Origin: Candidatus Nitrospira allomarina
Lineage (GTDB): Bacteria; Nitrospirota; Nitrospiria; Nitrospirales; UBA8639
Length of the DNA stretch: 64,000 nucleotides
Reading direction: 5' to 3'
Assembly: GCF_032050975.1 (NCBI RefSeq)
Contig: NZ_CP116967.1
Span: forward strand, 3,345,001-3,409,000
In this document: positions 34,677 through 42,489 of the stretch, one piece after another
Position numbering within the stretch: position 1 is the first letter of the stretch
Layout of the letters: each line of letters opens with the position of its first letter
Notes under the pieces: generated by a model
Databases searched by the model: none
What the model was told of the DNA's origin: nothing
What the model saw: only the letters and a program-made list of their open reading frames with translations
Translations under genes and position numbers: made by a program

Positions 34677-35906
34677 TTAAAAATTCCGTGATAATAATTG
34701 GACGTTCACCAAATCGCCCGGCTTTAGAGATTCGACCTCTTCCGGTACATCAATGAATCCATTCGCTTTCACCATTGAGGTGAGGATGCCGGACCCCTGA
34801 CCCCCAGTTGTCCTGACCGTGAGGACGCCGTTTTCCTGTTGAAGAATGCCGCGGAGGAAATGCCGCCGGTCCGTATGTTTGGAGAACGTTTCCTGGAAAA
34901 GGGCCTTCACAACGGGCCGTTCCCACTTTCGATGGCCGCCCATTTTTAACATGGCCGGTCGCACGAGTTGGTCAAAGGTCACCATCGAAGAAACGGGATT
35001 CCCCGGCAAGCCAAACGCCAACTTCCCTTGGATTTTCCCAAAGGCTACCGGCTGTCCGGGGCGAATCGCTAATTTCCAGAAATTCATGTCTGCCCCGAGT
35101 TCGGCAAACACCGGCTTGGTAAAATCATAATCTCCCATAGAGACTCCCCCCGATAAGACCAAAATATCACAGGTGAGCCCCTGTCGGATTTTGTCTTTTA
35201 AGGAATCAGGGTTGTCTTTGGCAATTCCCAAGAGGACAGGGATTCCGCCCGACTCCTGAACCGCAGCCGCAATACCATAGCTGTTGGAATTGACGATTTT
35301 ATGCTCATTAAATGATTCATCCAGATCCGCCAACTCATCCCCTGTAGAAAGAATGGCCACTCGAGGACGCTGCGACACAAGGACAAAAGATTTGGCCAGA
35401 ATGGCCAACATGCCGATCTCCCCGGAACGCAGTTGCGTCCCTTTCGGAATGATGCACTCTCCTTCTGTAACATCTTCCCCTTTTGGTCTGATGTTGGAAC
35501 CCTGACCGGCTTCAATCTTCATGATACGAACCTTCGTCCCTGAAGGCTCCGTGTATTCCACCCGCACAACGGTATCTGCTCCGGCCGGCATGGGGGCTCC
35601 GGTCATGATCCGAATCGCTTCCCCTGGACCAACGGCTTTCGTGGCCACGGCCCCTGCCGCGACATCTTCCACAATGTGTAATTCGGGAATGCGAGTGATG
35701 GCATAGTCCTGCTTAATGTCGGCCCACCGTACCGCAAAGCCATCCATCGCCGAATTGTCCCATGGAGGATTGGATCGTGGGGCGAGAATGTCTTCTCCCA
35801 AAATCCTCCCGAGGGAATCAAGGAGCCCGATTTTTTCACAGCCCAAGGGATGTGCCGCATCCAGGACAGTTTGTTGGGCAGAAGTTAAGGAAGTAAGCTG
35901 ATCCAT
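34677..35906 (-). CDS. moeA: Molybdopterin molybdenumtransferase MoeA
   Basis: A 409-aa MoeA. Typical segments are NSAMDGFAVR, the MoCF domain motif LSGGVSMGDYDF and LPGNPVSSMVTF, and a C-terminal beta domain. It inserts molybdate into adenylylated molybdopterin. With moaB, mobB and mrp nearby on the same strand it marks a molybdenum-cofactor supply block. Confidence 0.95.
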   Translation of the reverse strand: MDQLTSLTSAQQTVLDAAHPLGCEKIGLLDSLGRILGEDILAPRSNPPWDNSAMDGFAVRWADIKQDYAITRIPELHIVEDVAAGAVATKAVGPGEAIRIMTGAPMPAGADTVVRVEYTEPSGTKVRIMKIEAGQGSNIRPKGEDVTEGECIIPKGTQLRSGEIGMLAILAKSFVLVSQRPRVAILSTGDELADLDESFNEHKIVNSNSYGIAAAVQESGGIPVLLGIAKDNPDSLKDKIRQGLTCDILVLSGGVSMGDYDFTKPVFAELGADMNFWKLAIRPGQPVAFGKIQGKLAFGLPGNPVSSMVTFDQLVRPAMLKMGGHRKWERPVVKALFQETFSKHTDRRHFLRGILQQENGVLTVRTTGGQGSGILTSMVKANGFIDVPEEVESLKPGDLVNVQLLSRNF

Positions 35907-36121
35907 GTGTCTTGCCTAATCATGCGGAAGGTTGAAGTGGTTCTCTGAAGACAGCGACACCCTACTCAGAGTCCCGCCAGGAGCACACAACATATATGTT
36001 TGTTCATTTCATTACGGCCGCCAATACACATTCAATCCTTGAATATCCAGCCATCCCCTCCCTTCCAAACAAATAGTCAGATGGATCGGAGAACACAGCG
36101 CAACCCGCTCTCGGCGACCTG

Positions 36122-37087
36122 TCAGGCCTTTTTGAATGGAGCCGGCCTGGCCGACACCTTCACCAGCGAGTCTTTCTTTTTACAGAACTCCTCGACTTTG
36201 TTCGCAATGCCGTGGATGGCGTCAGCCGTGGGAAGATCCGAATGAAACAACGCATAGGGCTCGCCACGATCACATTGGAGAACCATTTCCGGATCCAGTG
36301 GCACACGCCCAAGGAAGGGAACGCCCATGTCTGCGGCCGAGGCTTCACCCCCACCCTTTCTAAACAACTCAATGGATTGGTGGCAATGGGGGCAATCTAA
36401 CCCGCTCATGTTTTCCACAATCCCAATGATGGGAAGCTCACTATCCCTCGCGAAGGTGACCGACTTTCGGGAATCTAACAGGGCCACTTCCTGTGGAGTG
36501 GACACAATGACGCAACCCGTGACATCACCGATCAGATCAATCGTCGTTACCGATTCATTCCCGGTCCCGGGCGGCAGGTCAATCAGCAGAAAATTAAGAT
36601 CTTGCCATTCCACTCCACCTAACAATTGATTGATGAATTCAAACTTATACGCATCCCGCCAGATAATGGGATCATCCGAATTTTGTAAAAGAAATGACAT
36701 GGAGGCGATCTTCAGATTATAGGCTTGATGCGGGATAATTCCGCCGCCTGTACTGATTTTGAGTTTTTGGCCTTCGGCTCCCACCATTTTGGGAATATTG
36801 GGGCCATGAATATCCATGTCGCATATTCCCACTTCATAGCCTTTGAGGGCCAAACTAATGGCAAGATTGGTGGTCATCGTGCTTTTTCCCACCCCGCCCT
36901 TATTGCTCATGACCAATATTTTGTAATCAATGCGCTCCATGCGCTTTCCGACCAGCCAGCGGCTATGTCCTTCGCGGTCCTTTTGGCAGGTTTCGGTTTC
37001 ATCACAAATGGCACACGCCCACATATAGGTACAGACATCCCCACCCGAACTCGAGGATGGTTGAATCATATTCAGTTCAGTTGCCAT
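36122..37087 (-). CDS. mrp: Mrp/NBP35-type Fe-S carrier ATPase
   Basis: A 321-aa P-loop ATPase from ATG 37087, with GGAGGG just upstream. Deviant Walker A SNKGGVGKST, IDLPPGTGNE and DMDIHGPNIPK are diagnostic. An N-terminal Cys cluster (CTYMWACAICDETETC) resembles the ferredoxin-like site of eukaryotic NBP35 rather than most bacterial Mrp. A C-terminal CPHC pair completes the bridging cluster site. It would deliver Fe-S clusters to target proteins, plausibly respiratory Mo/Fe-S enzymes. Confidence 0.9.
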   Translation of the reverse strand: MATELNMIQPSSSSGGDVCTYMWACAICDETETCQKDREGHSRWLVGKRMERIDYKILVMSNKGGVGKSTMTTNLAISLALKGYEVGICDMDIHGPNIPKMVGAEGQKLKISTGGGIIPHQAYNLKIASMSFLLQNSDDPIIWRDAYKFEFINQLLGGVEWQDLNFLLIDLPPGTGNESVTTIDLIGDVTGCVIVSTPQEVALLDSRKSVTFARDSELPIIGIVENMSGLDCPHCHQSIELFRKGGGEASAADMGVPFLGRVPLDPEMVLQCDRGEPYALFHSDLPTADAIHGIANKVEEFCKKKDSLVKVSARPAPFKKA

Positions 37088-37151
37088 GAATCCCTCCACA
37101 TACGTCCACTACGATGATAGTTTGGATAATATAAATTCGGCCACACATGTG

Positions 37152-37634
37152 TCATGACGTGGCCATACTTCCCATTTTCTCCACCATATGCTCTAACAGC
37201 GGTAGAACGATATTTAAATTTTCCTGCACGCCGTTTATGCTTCCGGGCAAATTCAGAATCAGTGTGGTCCCCTTAATTCCAGCCGTTCCGCGTGAAAGCA
37301 TGGCAGTTCTGACTTTTTTAAGACTTTCAGCCCTCATGGCTTCTCCAATACCGGGAATCTCTTTTTCAATCACGTCCCTGGTTGCCTCTGGCGCCCAATC
37401 GGTTGGCCGCACACCCGTTCCCCCAAGAGTCAAAATGATATGAGGGGCGGTCGTCTCACAGATTGCGTCCAATTGGCGGGAAATGGCCTGACGATCATCC
37501 GCCACGACATCATAGGATAAAAGGGTTAATTGGTGGTTCGTCAAGATCCTTTCCAATGGTTTCCGATTCTCATCAGGTTTTTGGCCTGACTGTATTTTGC
37601 TGCTGATTAACACCACAGCCACCCGTATCATCAC
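37152..37634 (-). CDS. moaB: Molybdenum cofactor biosynthesis protein MoaB/MogA
   Basis: A 160-aa MoCF-domain protein: ILTLGGTGVRPTDWAPEAT and LILNLPGSINGVQENL are the two conserved loops that bind molybdopterin. It adenylylates molybdopterin before MoeA inserts Mo. It lies between tatC and mrp. MoaB versus MogA cannot be settled from sequence alone. Confidence 0.93.
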   Translation of the reverse strand: MMIRVAVVLISSKIQSGQKPDENRKPLERILTNHQLTLLSYDVVADDRQAISRQLDAICETTAPHIILTLGGTGVRPTDWAPEATRDVIEKEIPGIGEAMRAESLKKVRTAMLSRGTAGIKGTTLILNLPGSINGVQENLNIVLPLLEHMVEKMGSMATS

Positions 37635-37655
37635 ATGCCTCTGCTGGTTTTCATA

Positions 37656-38612
37656 TTACCGCGGACCTGAATCCGGAACGTCGACATATTCCTCATCCCC
37701 ACCAGACCCGGCTCCCACTGGCTGTGGGGCTAATGGAGGACGCCGAACTGCCGGCGGGCCAGAGACCGGAGCGGATGTCCCAGCGTCCTCACTCTCTGGA
37801 GTTTTCTTCTTGCCAAAGACTTGGGCGCTGATAATACCCACTTCATAAAAGAAATACATCGGAATGGCCATAATACATTGATTGAATGGATCAGGCGTGG
37901 GCGTAAGAATAGCCGCGAAGAGAAAGGATCCCAGAAAGGCCCATTTCCGGTATTTTCGTAATACAGGAGCATCCACCCATCCTAATTTCGCCATCAAGGT
38001 CAACGCGAGGGGAACTTCAAAAATCAGTCCAAAGACCAACATGAACCACAGAATAAAACCCACATAATTGGCAATAGAAATTTGTGCAATAAATCCCGAA
38101 GCCAACCCATAGGAAATCAAAAAATGCAACGCGAAGGGCAATACGACAAAAAAGCAGAAGGTCAATCCCAAATAAAAAGCCACTGTGCTAATGGCGGTAA
38201 AAGGTCCGACGAACCGTCGTTCCTGGGCATGTAATCCTGGAAGAACAAATTGCCAGATTTCCCACAACCAGTGAGGAGTCGACAAAACAACTGCACATAA
38301 TCCGGCCACTTTCACATTTTGCCATAAGGCTTCAGCCGGGGAGAGAAAAACAAAGGGAATTTTTGGCAAATCCGATGGCATCCATTCCCATGAATCTAAA
38401 ATGAAATAATTTTGCAGAGGGATCCGTAGCCAGGACACCAGCGTATCCGCATAAAAAAATGTCCCGACAAAAACACAGGCCATAACAATGACCGCACGGG
38501 TAAGTCGCCATTGGAACTCATGCAAATGCTCCATGACGGGCATTTTTTTGTCTTCCAATGGCTTAAAGACTTTCTCTTCAAACCAGGAACCAATTTTGCT
38601 TTGTTTAGCCAT
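37656..38612 (-). CDS. tatC: Twin-arginine translocase subunit TatC
   Basis: A 318-aa protein from ATG 38612 with AGGA 5 nt upstream. Six helices; the N-terminal MPVMEHLHEFQWRLTRA carries the conserved signal-peptide binding Glu, and FGLIFEVPLALTLMAKLG is typical. A Pro/Gly-rich, acidic C-terminal tail (about 60 residues) is an extension. Tat exports folded, cofactor-bearing enzymes, matching the molybdenum genes beside it. No tatA/B is in the window. Confidence 0.95.
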   Translation of the reverse strand: MAKQSKIGSWFEEKVFKPLEDKKMPVMEHLHEFQWRLTRAVIVMACVFVGTFFYADTLVSWLRIPLQNYFILDSWEWMPSDLPKIPFVFLSPAEALWQNVKVAGLCAVVLSTPHWLWEIWQFVLPGLHAQERRFVGPFTAISTVAFYLGLTFCFFVVLPFALHFLISYGLASGFIAQISIANYVGFILWFMLVFGLIFEVPLALTLMAKLGWVDAPVLRKYRKWAFLGSFLFAAILTPTPDPFNQCIMAIPMYFFYEVGIISAQVFGKKKTPESEDAGTSAPVSGPPAVRRPPLAPQPVGAGSGGDEEYVDVPDSGPR

Positions 38613-38635
38613 GTAAGTCCTGCGCCACAAAATCC

Positions 38636-38661
38636 GAGGGGGGCTCAGAGTCGCCCCCCTC
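38636..38661 (-). terminator. Strong GC hairpin between degP and tatC
   Basis: A 9-bp perfect stem (GAGGGGGGC / GCCCCCCTC) with an 8-nt loop, in the 61-bp gap between the degP stop and the tatC start. On the minus strand it is followed only by GGATTTTG, so it may be a leaky terminator or an mRNA-stabilising structure rather than a full stop. Confidence 0.55.
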
Positions 38662-38673
38662 AGTACCTATCCC

Positions 38674-40197
38674 TTATTGAGGATTCACTGCGATAAACAG
38701 ATTATTGCCGCGCCGGTTGACCAATAAAACGGCTAACTCATCTTTGGCAATTTTGGACGCAACCTGCTTGAAGTCGTCAATCGTTTTCACACTTTGGCGA
38801 CTCACTTCTTGAATGACGTCACCAACCTGAATACCCGCAGCCTCAACGGCGCTGCCTGATTCAACTTTTGAGACGACCACACCTTTGATTTGTTCAGGAA
38901 TATTGAATTCACTCCGGCTTTCCCCACTAATTGGGGCGACGGTCATTCCCGACAATACGTTATCCAGTTTGGCCATAGCCGGAGCTTTCTCTTCTTCTAC
39001 CGGCCCAGTTTTTGCCAGTGCTTGATCGGATGGCCGTTCCCCCAGTTCCAAGGTCAGCAGGGTCTCTTTGCCCTCGCGTAACACTTTAATTTCTTTTTTC
39101 TTTCCAACCTTTGTCCGGGCAACGATATTACGAAGATGGTTGACATCCTTGACGGCTTCACCTCCATATTCAAGGATTACATCACCCCGTTGAAGTCCGG
39201 CCTTTGCGGAAGGGCCATCTTCATGTACTTCACTAATCAATACCCCACCCTGTCGACCTTCAGGTAATTGGAATGATTGCGCTAAGGCCGGCGTTAATTC
39301 CTGAATGGCCACTCCCATCCATCCTCTAACCACCTTCCCTGTTTCGATCAGGCTTGCGGCGATATCCTTGGCAATACTGACTGCGATCGCAAATCCCACG
39401 CCTTCGGAACCACCCGTTCTGGAAAAGATGGCCGTATTGATTCCGATAAGCTCCCCTTTCATATTCACCAGGGCTCCACCGGAATTTCCCGGGTTAATCG
39501 CGGCATCCGTTTGAATGAAGTCTTCATATTCGGTGATACCGACACTACCACGGCCGAGGGCACTGATAATTCCCAACGACACGGTATTGCGTAATCCGAA
39601 GGGACTCCCGAGGGCTAACACCACATCTCCAACTCGAAGGGATTCATATTCTCCCCAGGCCACTGAAGGAAGCGGGCCATTTTCAAGTTTGACTTTAATG
39701 ACTGCCAGGTCGGTCTTCGGATCAGTCCCGACAACCGTTGCTGACATCTCTCGTCCATCATGAAAAGACACCTTGATATCACTCGCATCTTCCACGACGT
39801 GGTTATTTGTCAGAATATATCCGCGAGAATCAATAATCACTCCGGACCCGGCACTCATACCTGGAGGTCCACCGGGACCACCACCGGGAGGTCCACCGCC
39901 AGGGGGTCCTCCGCCGGGAGGCCCACCAAAAGGTCCCGGGGGTAAGCCTCTAGATGGTCCACCCCCACCAGTCACGGCCACATTGACAACCGCCGGACCT
40001 ACTTTTTCAACAATTTCTGAGAAACCTTCAATGAACGCTCCGGGTATAGCCGCTTGCGTTTGAGCGGGGACCAACCACCCATTTCCAAAAAATCCACCGA
40101 CCATTCCCAATCCTACAAATAGGACAAGGAAACCCCATGGGGGGGCAATTCGAAACGGCCTGGCAGTGCCAGCAAACAACCGTGACATGTGCATCAT
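38674..40197 (-). CDS. degP: HtrA/DegP-type periplasmic serine protease
   Basis: A 507-aa protease, AGGAG 6 nt before the ATG. An N-terminal membrane segment (WGFLVLFVGLGMVGGFFG) is followed by a protease domain with the triad His133 (TNNHVVED), Asp163 (KTDLAVIKV) and Ser239 (NPGNSGGAL), then two PDZ domains (about 285-375 and 410-500). A Gly/Pro-rich insert (about 84-113, repeats of GGPP) precedes the protease core and is not standard. Envelope quality control is the likely role. It heads the degP-tatC-moaB-mrp run. Confidence 0.93.
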   Translation of the reverse strand: MMHMSRLFAGTARPFRIAPPWGFLVLFVGLGMVGGFFGNGWLVPAQTQAAIPGAFIEGFSEIVEKVGPAVVNVAVTGGGGPSRGLPPGPFGGPPGGGPPGGGPPGGGPGGPPGMSAGSGVIIDSRGYILTNNHVVEDASDIKVSFHDGREMSATVVGTDPKTDLAVIKVKLENGPLPSVAWGEYESLRVGDVVLALGSPFGLRNTVSLGIISALGRGSVGITEYEDFIQTDAAINPGNSGGALVNMKGELIGINTAIFSRTGGSEGVGFAIAVSIAKDIAASLIETGKVVRGWMGVAIQELTPALAQSFQLPEGRQGGVLISEVHEDGPSAKAGLQRGDVILEYGGEAVKDVNHLRNIVARTKVGKKKEIKVLREGKETLLTLELGERPSDQALAKTGPVEEEKAPAMAKLDNVLSGMTVAPISGESRSEFNIPEQIKGVVVSKVESGSAVEAAGIQVGDVIQEVSRQSVKTIDDFKQVASKIAKDELAVLLVNRRGNNLFIAVNPQ

Positions 40198-40612
40198 CCC
40201 GATCTCCTGTTCAAAAAATGTAATAGAAACGGAGTGAATAGGAAAATTTCTATCTCACAACCCTGGGCGTTCTCAAGAAATTCCCCAAGACAAATCGCCT
40301 CACTTCGTATAACCGTTTGATTCTACAATAATTGTTTTCCCACGTTCAAAGTCAAATCCCTAGTTTTTTACTGCATCCGTAAGGGCGAGTGACCAACAGA
40401 GCATCATTCATTTTGTCAAGACGTCCGTATCTTAAAAAGAAAAGACGCTCCTGGAAGACATAAACTTCTTCAGAACCGGCTGTTTGTATTGAGAAGGACT
40501 GAACACTGCGTCATTCTCACAAGCGTAAAGCCCATGAAAATACTGCAGGAATATTAGACGGAGCAAGGAAGTTGGGATCGAATGAAGAAAGATTACATTA
40601 AGGCAGGAGGCA
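40198..40612. other. Intergenic, 415 bp
   Basis: The upstream region of degP. No ORF, RNA gene or strong inverted repeat was recognised; a degP promoter should lie here. Confidence 0.4.
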
Positions 40613-40969
40613 TTACTCGGTAATATCCAAGAGGGAGCCCAATACTTTCCCCTGAATTCTCATGCTAGCCATGTTGGCTCCTGTGAGATTCACCGCTTGC
40701 AGATTGGAAATAATTTCTTCGCCGAGATCCACATTAGATCCTTCGCGAAGACTGAACAAATTACCACTAGAGAGATATTGAGAACCGGGGCGTTCATCCA
40801 TTTGCAACGTAACCCTCACTCCACCACCAGCTGACGATTCTTCTGGAAGAGCACGGATTCGTTTAAAACTTTCTGTTTGGGCATTGGCAATATTGTGCGC
40901 GCCGACGCCGAGCATTCTTCCCCCAGCTTGAATTCCAGAAAGAGCAGAGGCCATACCGGCAATCATCAT
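40613..40969 (-). CDS. Orphan flagellar-rod (FlgC/FlgB-like) protein
   Basis: A 118-aa protein with AAAGGAG 5 nt before the ATG. The N-terminus SALSGIQAGGRMLGVGAHNI matches the rod/hook N-terminal motif, and the C-terminus VDLGEEIISNLQAVNLTGAN matches the matching C-terminal helix. The middle is very short, shorter than FlgC (about 135-150). No other flagellar gene is in the window, so it may be a detached rod gene or a repurposed axial-fold protein. Confidence 0.75.
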   Translation of the reverse strand: MMIAGMASALSGIQAGGRMLGVGAHNIANAQTESFKRIRALPEESSAGGGVRVTLQMDERPGSQYLSSGNLFSLREGSNVDLGEEIISNLQAVNLTGANMASMRIQGKVLGSLLDITE

Positions 40970-41144
40970 GACTTCTCCTTTGATTCGAGAGGCTACTCAC
41001 ATTCGTCTGTACACGTTCACGTTATCGACTAAAGTCTCAAAACCTTTCCTGACAAGATGGGAGAGGTTTCACAACACCCAGGGGCTAAAGATACATTTAC
41101 CGTGAAGATTTGATTTATTGAATATTCATAGAAATTGCTGAAGA

Positions 41145-41172
41145 TTGACCGTATTTTTTGCTATGGTGCTAT
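41145..41172 (+). promoter_or_regulatory. Candidate promoter of the alcohol dehydrogenase gene
   Basis: TTGACC at 41145-41150 and, 16 bp on, TGCTAT at 41167-41172 preceded by TGG (extended -10). The start codon at 41209 has a strong AAAGGAGG site. Confidence 0.35.
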
Positions 41173-41208
41173 CAGGCCATTCCCTAAGGTATTTTAAAAA
41201 GGAGGCAT

Positions 41209-42162
41209 ATGCGGGGGCTTGTTCTTCATCAGAAGCTTCACCTTCAAACCGACCTACCCCTTCCCCCGCGTCCACATGGGGAAGCCAGGATCAGGGTAAT
41301 CCAAGCTGGAATCTGCTCGACCGATATTCAGCTACTCAAAGGCTATATGGCCTTTCAAGGTGTCTTGGGGCATGAATTTGTTGGGATAGTCGATGAGGCC
41401 CCCGATAAAGAATTGATTGGAAAGCGGGTCGTCGGAGAGATCAATGCCGCCTGTCGCACTTGTGAAACCTGTGCCAACGGCCATCCCACGCATTGCCCTC
41501 ATCGCACCACATTAGGCATCCAGGGTCGGGATGGGGCCTTTGCGGATTATCTTACTCTGCCAGTTGAAAATCTTTTTGTCGTGCCTGACTCCATTTCCGA
41601 TGATCAGGCCGTCTTTATTGAACCCTTAGCCGCCGCCTGTGAAATTCCCCAATTAATCTCGATCAAGCCAACAGATCGGGTGGTCGTCATCGGAGATGGC
41701 AAGTTGGGAATACTGTGCGCACAAATTCTTGGGCTTTCAGGATGTGCCGTGACCCTATTGGGCCGTCATTCGGACCAGGACACCTGGCTCACCCACATGG
41801 GCATCAAGGTGACCTCGCACCCGGCTGATATTTCTCCAGGCGCAGATATCATTGTGGAAGCCACCGGAAGCCCAGGAGGGTTTTCCACGGCCATGCAACT
41901 AATTCGACCCAGAGGTACACTTGTGCTCAAATCCACGTATCATGGAAACCTGTCTTTAAATATGGCGGCTTTGGTCATTCAGGAAATATCCTTAATTGGA
42001 TCTCGTTGCGGCCCTTTCCCTCCGGCCATCCGCCTATTAGAATCGAACTACATCCGGGTCGACCCCCTTATCCATGCTCGCTATGCACTGCTGGATGGCG
42101 TTCGGGCCATGGAAAAAGCCTCACAGAGTGGGGTTCGCAAAGTGATACTCCATATGACGTAA
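41209..42162 (+). CDS. Zinc-dependent alcohol dehydrogenase (MDR family)
   Basis: A 317-aa medium-chain dehydrogenase. Catalytic zinc ligands fit ICSTD (Cys38) and GHEF, and the structural zinc loop is CRTCETCANGHPTHC. The Rossmann segment reads VVVIGDGKLGILCAQILG. At 317 residues it is shorter than the usual 340-350. AAAGGAGG lies 5 nt upstream. The substrate, and NAD versus NADP use, cannot be fixed; it stands alone on the plus strand. Confidence 0.92.
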   Translation: MRGLVLHQKLHLQTDLPLPPRPHGEARIRVIQAGICSTDIQLLKGYMAFQGVLGHEFVGIVDEAPDKELIGKRVVGEINAACRTCETCANGHPTHCPHRTTLGIQGRDGAFADYLTLPVENLFVVPDSISDDQAVFIEPLAAACEIPQLISIKPTDRVVVIGDGKLGILCAQILGLSGCAVTLLGRHSDQDTWLTHMGIKVTSHPADISPGADIIVEATGSPGGFSTAMQLIRPRGTLVLKSTYHGNLSLNMAALVIQEISLIGSRCGPFPPAIRLLESNYIRVDPLIHARYALLDGVRAMEKASQSGVRKVILHMT

Positions 42163-42489
42163 TATAGACTGTTTCAAATACCGTTTGAGCAACACTCCCC
42201 CCTTGCTTGATCGTTACCCCAAGCCCTTGGCTAACGTCCAAAATCAGTTCGTTTAAGCGGTGAATTGGCATTTTCGTAGCGGATTAGTCTTTATATTTCT
42301 GAAAGGCTAAATGTACCCTCACGTGACGTGGAGGGATCATCCCCTCCACGTTACGCCTTACGACATATGGCAGAAAGCGCCTTTTCTCGGCTCAAAATCG
42401 ACTCGTTTTAAGCCCAGACATTCGACACAATCCTCTTTACTGAAATTTAAAACAAATACTTCAGCATTCGGTTGTCTGCCGTCTGTTAC
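42163..42489. other. Intergenic, 327 bp, between convergent genes
   Basis: No gene; it holds the long hairpin at 42322-42355. Confidence 0.4.
42322..42355. terminator. Long hairpin between convergent genes
   Basis: A 14-bp stem (one G-T pair) with a 6-nt loop (ATCATC): CGTGACGTGGAGGG pairs with CCCTCCACGTTACG. Placed between the ends of the convergent dehydrogenase and di-heme genes, it could stop both transcripts, but there is no T run. A REP-like element is the alternative. Confidence 0.45.
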
